Assembly (NCBI RefSeq): GCF_029028005.1
Contig: NZ_JAOTPO010000009.1
Span: 62,001-126,000, forward strand
Reading direction: 5' to 3'
From: Alkalihalobacterium chitinilyticum
GTDB lineage: Bacteria; Bacillota; Bacilli; Bacillales; Bacillaceae_F
Length of the DNA: 64,000 nt
A program made the translations under genes and the position numbers. The notes below the pieces were generated by a model that had not been told where the DNA came from, ran no database searches, and saw only the letters and a program-made list of their open reading frames with translations. Within the stretch, counting starts at the first letter, position 1. The number at the start of each line of letters is the position of its first letter. Below, piece after piece: positions 60,257 through 64,000 of this stretch.

Positions 60257-61042
60257 CTAAACAGCTTGTTCTTGTTTGTTCTTGTTTAAAAACGTACGAA
60301 GGGTATGATTAAACTTCTCAGTATCTTCAAGCTTAGCAATATGCCCCACGTTCTTAAAAATCACCAATTCAGAGTGTGGAATGCTTTCATGCATCATAAT
60401 TTGGACCCATAATGGGACAACTGTATCATATTGGCAACCAATAACAAGCGTAGGTACTTTAATTTGCGGTAAGAGCTTACGGTTGTCAATTGCAAGACAA
60501 GCTTCCATTGATTTTTGGTAACTATTCGGTTTAGGGTTATAGAACTGAAGAAATTTATTTGACTTTTCTTCATCCCAGGCATAAAGACATGTACGAGCTG
60601 CTATATCTCTAGCTCTCTTAGGAGTGTATAATTTCGATCTAAACTTTCTAAACCTTAAGAAAGATCTTCCGAGTAATTTAGGTGCATAGTGAAACGTACT
60701 GACAAAGGTTAATGAGCGGCAACGATCTGGCGCTTGCCTGTAAATTTCTTGAGCAACTGTACCGCCCATGGACAAGCCGCAAATGTGAGCGCTTTCAATA
60801 TTAAGTGCATCAAGTAATCCTAAAACATCACTGGCAAAGTTTTTAATGGAAATGCCTTCATATATTTCACTTTCACCGTGGCCGCGTAAATCTGGGATAA
60901 TGAGATCGTATTGATCTGCTAGTTCATGTTGGTCAATCCAACCTTCTTTGATTTCACCTAAACCATGAATTAATACGAGTGGCTCACCATTTCCGAGACG
61001 TTGGTAGTGGACGGGGATGTTATTTACATTCACCGTGTGCAT
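60257..61042 (-). CDS. Alpha/beta hydrolase, second copy near pha genes
   Basis: 261-residue alpha/beta hydrolase with HGLG oxyanion region, Ser91 in GLSMGG, Asp in GCQYDTVVP and His in NVGHIAKLE. No signal peptide, so an intracellular enzyme. It is divergent from phaQ-phaP and converges with phaC, a place where an intracellular PHA depolymerase or thioesterase would make sense. It could equally be a general esterase. AGGAGG precedes the ATG. It is only distantly related to the hydrolase at the other end of the operon. Confidence 0.85.
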   Translation of the reverse strand: MHTVNVNNIPVHYQRLGNGEPLVLIHGLGEIKEGWIDQHELADQYDLIIPDLRGHGESEIYEGISIKNFASDVLGLLDALNIESAHICGLSMGGTVAQEIYRQAPDRCRSLTFVSTFHYAPKLLGRSFLRFRKFRSKLYTPKRARDIAARTCLYAWDEEKSNKFLQFYNPKPNSYQKSMEACLAIDNRKLLPQIKVPTLVIGCQYDTVVPLWVQIMMHESIPHSELVIFKNVGHIAKLEDTEKFNHTLRTFLNKNKQEQAV

Positions 61043-61146
61043 ATAAAAACCTCCTAGGTTTAATTTAGTTTCTTATAACGTTTTACCCAATATTTTGGAA
61101 TGTTAACCAAATTGTCACAAATCTTTTAATTTAAGTATATGCACTA

Positions 61147-61180
61147 TTGACTAAATATGACCTCTATGTGTAAAATACAC
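61147..61180 (+). promoter_or_regulatory. phaQ promoter with palindromic operator
   Basis: TTGACT at 61147 and TAAAAT at 61171 are 18 bases apart. The -10 box lies inside GTGTAAAATACAC (61168-61180), a 5-bp inverted repeat around AAA. PhaQ represses its own operon in B. megaterium, so this is its candidate site. Confidence 0.5.
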
Positions 61181-61210
61181 CTATAAGAATTTTTCAAGAG
61201 GTGTATAACT

Positions 61211-61660
61211 ATGGCAAATGAAAAAAAAGATACTTCCATCGTGCCTTCAAAAAATTTTGTATTGCCATTCATTTTATTAATCTTAAGTAGAATGTCTCTT
61301 CACGGTTATGAGCTTATCCAAAAGTTACAAGCATTTGGTTTTCAAACAGTTGATCAAGGAAACTTGTATCGATTGTTAAGAAAACTCGAAAGCGAAAACC
61401 TTGTGAAATCTGAATGGGATACAACAGGAAGCGGCCCGGCAAAACGACTATATTCTATTACAGATGTAGGAAGAAACTATTTACAAGGTTATGCGAAAAA
61501 GCTTGAACTTTACCAGTCGATGCTTGATCAATTTTTTAATATGTATTCTAGTTTTCTTGAGCTCTACATCCCTTCTTTTAAAAAGGAGGATAAGATAGAG
61601 GAATTTGAAAAACAAATGAGGAGGAACGAAGATGAGTCAAAAGGCGAAGCAAAAGAATGA
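61211..61660 (+). CDS. phaQ: PHA-responsive repressor PhaQ (PadR family)
   Basis: 149-residue winged-helix regulator of the PadR family. The N-terminal domain shows FVLPFILLILSRMSLHGYELIQKLQAFGFQTVDQGNLYRLLRKLESENLVKSEWD, typical of PadR, and a C-terminal helical dimerisation tail. Known PhaQ proteins bind PHB and release the phaQP promoter. The upstream palindrome fits autoregulation. Its end overlaps phaP by 29 bases, as in B. megaterium. ATG follows AGAGGTG. Confidence 0.92.
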   Translation: MANEKKDTSIVPSKNFVLPFILLILSRMSLHGYELIQKLQAFGFQTVDQGNLYRLLRKLESENLVKSEWDTTGSGPAKRLYSITDVGRNYLQGYAKKLELYQSMLDQFFNMYSSFLELYIPSFKKEDKIEEFEKQMRRNEDESKGEAKE

Positions 61661-62186
61661 AACAAATCATGTAACTGATACTCTAGTAGAGACATTATGG
61701 GATCAATACGAGGGGGCACTAGCTCGCTATCGTACTCAAACAGATGAAAGATATGATGCATATTTAAATGCATTCAAGCAAACGAGGAAATTTAATCAAG
61801 ACTACAGAGAAACACTTAAAGGCTTTTATCAAGAAGCTCGAAATACGAATAAAGAAGTTTATAATGGAATTACTTCTAATATCACTGAAAGATTACAAAG
61901 AGAACCATCAGAAAAGTCTAAAGAAGTACAAAATCAATGGCGTGATGTGACAAGCAGATTAGAAGAAATTTCTTTAACGCCAATGAAACAAATGTTTGAT
62001 ATGATTAACCGTGTGGAAGATCGTATTGAACAAAACACTGAGCAATATATTAACTACCGCCGTAATCGCCGTAAAGCGTGGGCTTCTCTAACAGATGAGT
62101 ATATCCAATATGCTAGAACGCAAAATATTAATGCGGCTCGTCGCTTAGAGAATAGCTTCCGTACATTAGTCAACACTGGGAGTTAA
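61632..62186 (+). CDS. phaP: Phasin PhaP
   Basis: 184-residue granule-coating protein of the Bacillus phasin type. Helical throughout: TDTLVETLWDQYEGALARYRTQTDERYDAYLNAF, then many charged amphipathic segments and SLTPMKQMFDMINRVEDRIEQNTEQYINYRRNRR. Lacks signal peptide and membrane segments. The strong site GAGGAGGAA sits inside phaQ. Phasins set granule size and number. Its expression is expected to follow PHA formation through PhaQ release. Confidence 0.88.
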   Translation: MSQKAKQKNETNHVTDTLVETLWDQYEGALARYRTQTDERYDAYLNAFKQTRKFNQDYRETLKGFYQEARNTNKEVYNGITSNITERLQREPSEKSKEVQNQWRDVTSRLEEISLTPMKQMFDMINRVEDRIEQNTEQYINYRRNRRKAWASLTDEYIQYARTQNINAARRLENSFRTLVNTGS

Positions 62187-62207
62187 TTTAATAACATAAA
62201 TAAGTAC

Positions 62208-62240
62208 AAGAGGAGAGCATTAGGCTTTCCTCTTTTTATT
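62208..62240 (+). terminator. Terminator of phaQP
   Basis: AAGAGGAGAGC/GCTTTCCTCTT stem, 11 pairs with one wobble, loop ATTAG, followed by a T run. Confidence 0.85.
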
Positions 62241-62516
62241 TTTCTTGGATCTAAAATAGAGTTAATTGTTATTAACTAATAATATACTTAAAAAGTGTTA
62301 ACTAAAATAATACTTCGATTATCAAAGTTTATGCAAAAAATCGACAAATTTTATATTAAAAGTATAAGAATAAAGTCATGAAACTGAAGGTTTTTGTCGG
62401 AAATCATCGACAAGTTTTTGTTATTAATGGAAAAATATTGTTGAAAAATCAAAAGAAATAACAATATAATATTAATATATTAAAAAATATCAGAAAAATC
62501 AGATAGGGGTATTGAT
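62241..62516. other. AT-rich promoter region of the P450 gene with TGTCGA-type sites
   Basis: No gene. ATCGACA occurs at 62340 and 62405 and TGTCGGA at 62395, three Spo0A-box-like motifs in 75 bases. The rest is very AT-rich. Confidence 0.45.
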
Positions 62517-63860
62517 ATGGAAAAGATCATTGAAAAGAGAATTGCCAAAGCTACACCAGAAGAAGCAGCAGAATTATTCACTAGTCACTTAAAAGCTTCA
62601 TTACATTTGCTTGATAAGTACGGTGAGCATGATATCGTACAAATTCCTACAAAAAGTGAGGATGAAAAGAACTTTTTCTTATTCAATGCAGATCACATTG
62701 AGGAAGTTCTAGTAAAAAAACAAAAGTCATTTAAAAAGGGTAAAGACTATGATGGATTAATGCTTCTACTTGGAGAGGGTCTATTAACAAGTGAAGGTGA
62801 AAAACATAAAAAACAACGTAAGCTGGCACAACCATCATTTCATATGAAGAGCATCGCTCAATATGCAGATTTGATGGTTAAAAATGCAGACAACTTAATG
62901 AAAGATTGGCAAGATGAACAAAATCTACTAATCTCAAAGGAAATGATGGAAGTAACATTGAACATCATTACTGAAACGATGTTCGGTACTAAACTCGATG
63001 AGAAATTACTAGGTGATATTGATGAATCTTTTAGTAATTTTGCAAGTACTTTTGTTGATAAAATTATAAATGGAAATCCTTCACAAGAAAATCAAATGAA
63101 ATTGTACCAAGCAGTGAAGACGTTAAATAAAGTTATTTATGCAATTATCGAAGAAAAGAGAAAGTTAATTGAAAACGGCGTTCATGAACATGATCTACTA
63201 TCAATGTTAATTTCATCTCGATATGAAGAAGATGGCTCAGCTATGACGGATAAGGAATTATACGATCAAGTTATGACAATCTTCTTAGCGGGTCATGAAA
63301 CGACAGCTCATACTTTAACTTGGACATGGTACTTAATTTCACAGCACCCTGAAGTAGAACAAAAATTCTGGAATGAACTAGACACGGTTCTTAAGGGAGA
63401 GAAACCAACACTTGAGTCTGTACGACAACTTTCGTATACAAACTGCATTCTACAAGAGTCTATGCGTTTATATCCAGCTGCTTATGAGATCGGTCGTGAA
63501 GCTCTTGAAACAGTTGAGATTGGTGGCGTAACTTTTAATAAAGGTGATAACTTTAGAATGAGTCAGTATGCAGTTCAACGTAGCGAACGCTATTTTGACC
63601 AACCACATGATTTTATCCCGGAACGTTTTGATGGAGATTTATTAAGAAAAATTCCAAAGTATGCTTACTTCCCATTCGGTGGAGGAACACGAATTTGTAT
63701 CGGTAATAACTTAGCAATCATGGAAGCTGTTCTTATTTTAGCAACGATCGGTCAAAAATATAAATTAACACTTGCTGAGGATCAAACGGTAAAACAAATC
63801 CCGTTAATTACATTAAGACCAAATCATGGTTTAACGATGGTAGCAACGAAACGATCGTAA
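62517..63860 (+). CDS. Cytochrome P450
   Basis: 447-residue heme monooxygenase. All core motifs are present: I-helix AGHETT (258-263), ExxR at Glu314/Arg317, PERF, and the heme loop FGGGTRICIG with Cys394. There is no membrane anchor and no fused reductase, so it needs outside redox partners. The overall character is that of bacterial CYP102/CYP4-like fatty-acid hydroxylases, but the substrate is a guess. ATG follows TAGGGGT. It stands just after phaP and shares the Spo0A-box-like leader theme. Confidence 0.93.
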   Translation: MEKIIEKRIAKATPEEAAELFTSHLKASLHLLDKYGEHDIVQIPTKSEDEKNFFLFNADHIEEVLVKKQKSFKKGKDYDGLMLLLGEGLLTSEGEKHKKQRKLAQPSFHMKSIAQYADLMVKNADNLMKDWQDEQNLLISKEMMEVTLNIITETMFGTKLDEKLLGDIDESFSNFASTFVDKIINGNPSQENQMKLYQAVKTLNKVIYAIIEEKRKLIENGVHEHDLLSMLISSRYEEDGSAMTDKELYDQVMTIFLAGHETTAHTLTWTWYLISQHPEVEQKFWNELDTVLKGEKPTLESVRQLSYTNCILQESMRLYPAAYEIGREALETVEIGGVTFNKGDNFRMSQYAVQRSERYFDQPHDFIPERFDGDLLRKIPKYAYFPFGGGTRICIGNNLAIMEAVLILATIGQKYKLTLAEDQTVKQIPLITLRPNHGLTMVATKRS

Positions 63861-63869
63861 ATTTAAACG

Positions 63870-63912
63870 TGACACCAAATACTGAGTGGTTAGTATTTAG
63901 TGTCATTACTTT
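63870..63912 (+). terminator. Terminator of the P450 gene
   Basis: TGACACCAAATACT/AGTATTTAGTGTCA, 13 of 14 positions pair, with an eight-base loop and a T-rich tail. Confidence 0.82.
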
Positions 63913-63935
63913 AAATAAAAGTATAAAATTCAAAG

Positions 63936-64000
63936 ATGTCTAGCTCCAGCACCCAGCGAATAGCGAGACTCCGCTAAACGGGCGCTAGCGCTTTTCTTAG
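63936..64000. repeat. Dispersed intergenic repeat, cut by window end
   Basis: GTCTAGCTCCAGC followed by paired GC-rich arms (GCGCTAGCGC) looks like a repeat family seen between Bacillus genes. It is richer in GC than the flank and continues beyond the window. Confidence 0.5.

Overview
The window looks like chromosomal DNA of a low-GC, endospore-forming member of the Bacillaceae. The signs are a complete gerA-type germination operon (order A-C-B), a Spo0E-like phosphatase gene, a Vpr-type subtilase, strong AGGAGG-type ribosome binding sites with frequent TTG and GTG starts, and a Bacillus-type class IV polyhydroxyalkanoate (PHA) locus (phaR/phaC plus phaQ/phaP). Futalosine-pathway genes (mqnB, mqnD) and a cobalamin riboswitch suggest one of the alkaliphilic or halotolerant lineages rather than the B. 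subtilis group; that placement is inference. No rRNA, tRNA, CRISPR array, transposase or phage module was seen.

Layout. 0-4 kb: sucrose operon (PTS IIBC, cut by the window start, then fructokinase and sucrose-6-phosphate hydrolase). 4-14 kb: SulP and EamA transporters, mqnB-mqnD, a VanW-type protein, a DUF1292 protein, a DacC-type carboxypeptidase, a DsbA-like oxidoreductase, a PAS-like/GGDEF diguanylate cyclase and a glutamine-rich protein. 14-21 kb: a 53-bp tandem repeat, an ion-transporter-type permease, CstA and the Vpr protease. 21-27 kb: a DUF6933 protein, a Spo0E-like gene on the minus strand, then a compact set made of a lipoprotein, two glutathionylspermidine-synthase-like ATP-grasp ligases, a DUF350 membrane protein and a K+ channel with an RCK domain. 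This is the best candidate for an undescribed system. 27-36 kb: ECF sigma/anti-sigma pair, small proteins, a fusion of a cyclic-nucleotide-binding domain to a CPBP membrane protease, the ger operon and two small envelope proteins. 36-45 kb: a large TPR/dynamin-like GTPase, methionine aminopeptidase, a B12 riboswitch before an Fe-S protein, a polysaccharide deacetylase, an E. coli-type SpeD and a patatin.

45-64 kb looks like a lipid/PHA region. A GPH symporter, a TetR regulator divergent from an AcuI-type oxidoreductase, an acyl-CoA ligase with an SDR, and a four-gene pha operon (phaR paralogue, phasin-like, phaR, phaC) are followed by phaQ-phaP and a cytochrome P450. Four promoter regions here carry related palindromes centred on ACCGGT or ACCAGT, one of them between the TetR gene and its divergent neighbour. 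I infer a local TetR-controlled acyl-CoA/PHA regulon. Several upstream regions also carry TGTCGA-type sites resembling Spo0A boxes, which would tie carbon storage to entry into sporulation.

Many starts were placed downstream of the longest possible reading frame because a good ribosome binding site sits inside the extension. Intrinsic terminators separate most units and are listed. The right edge ends inside a sequence that looks like a dispersed intergenic repeat.
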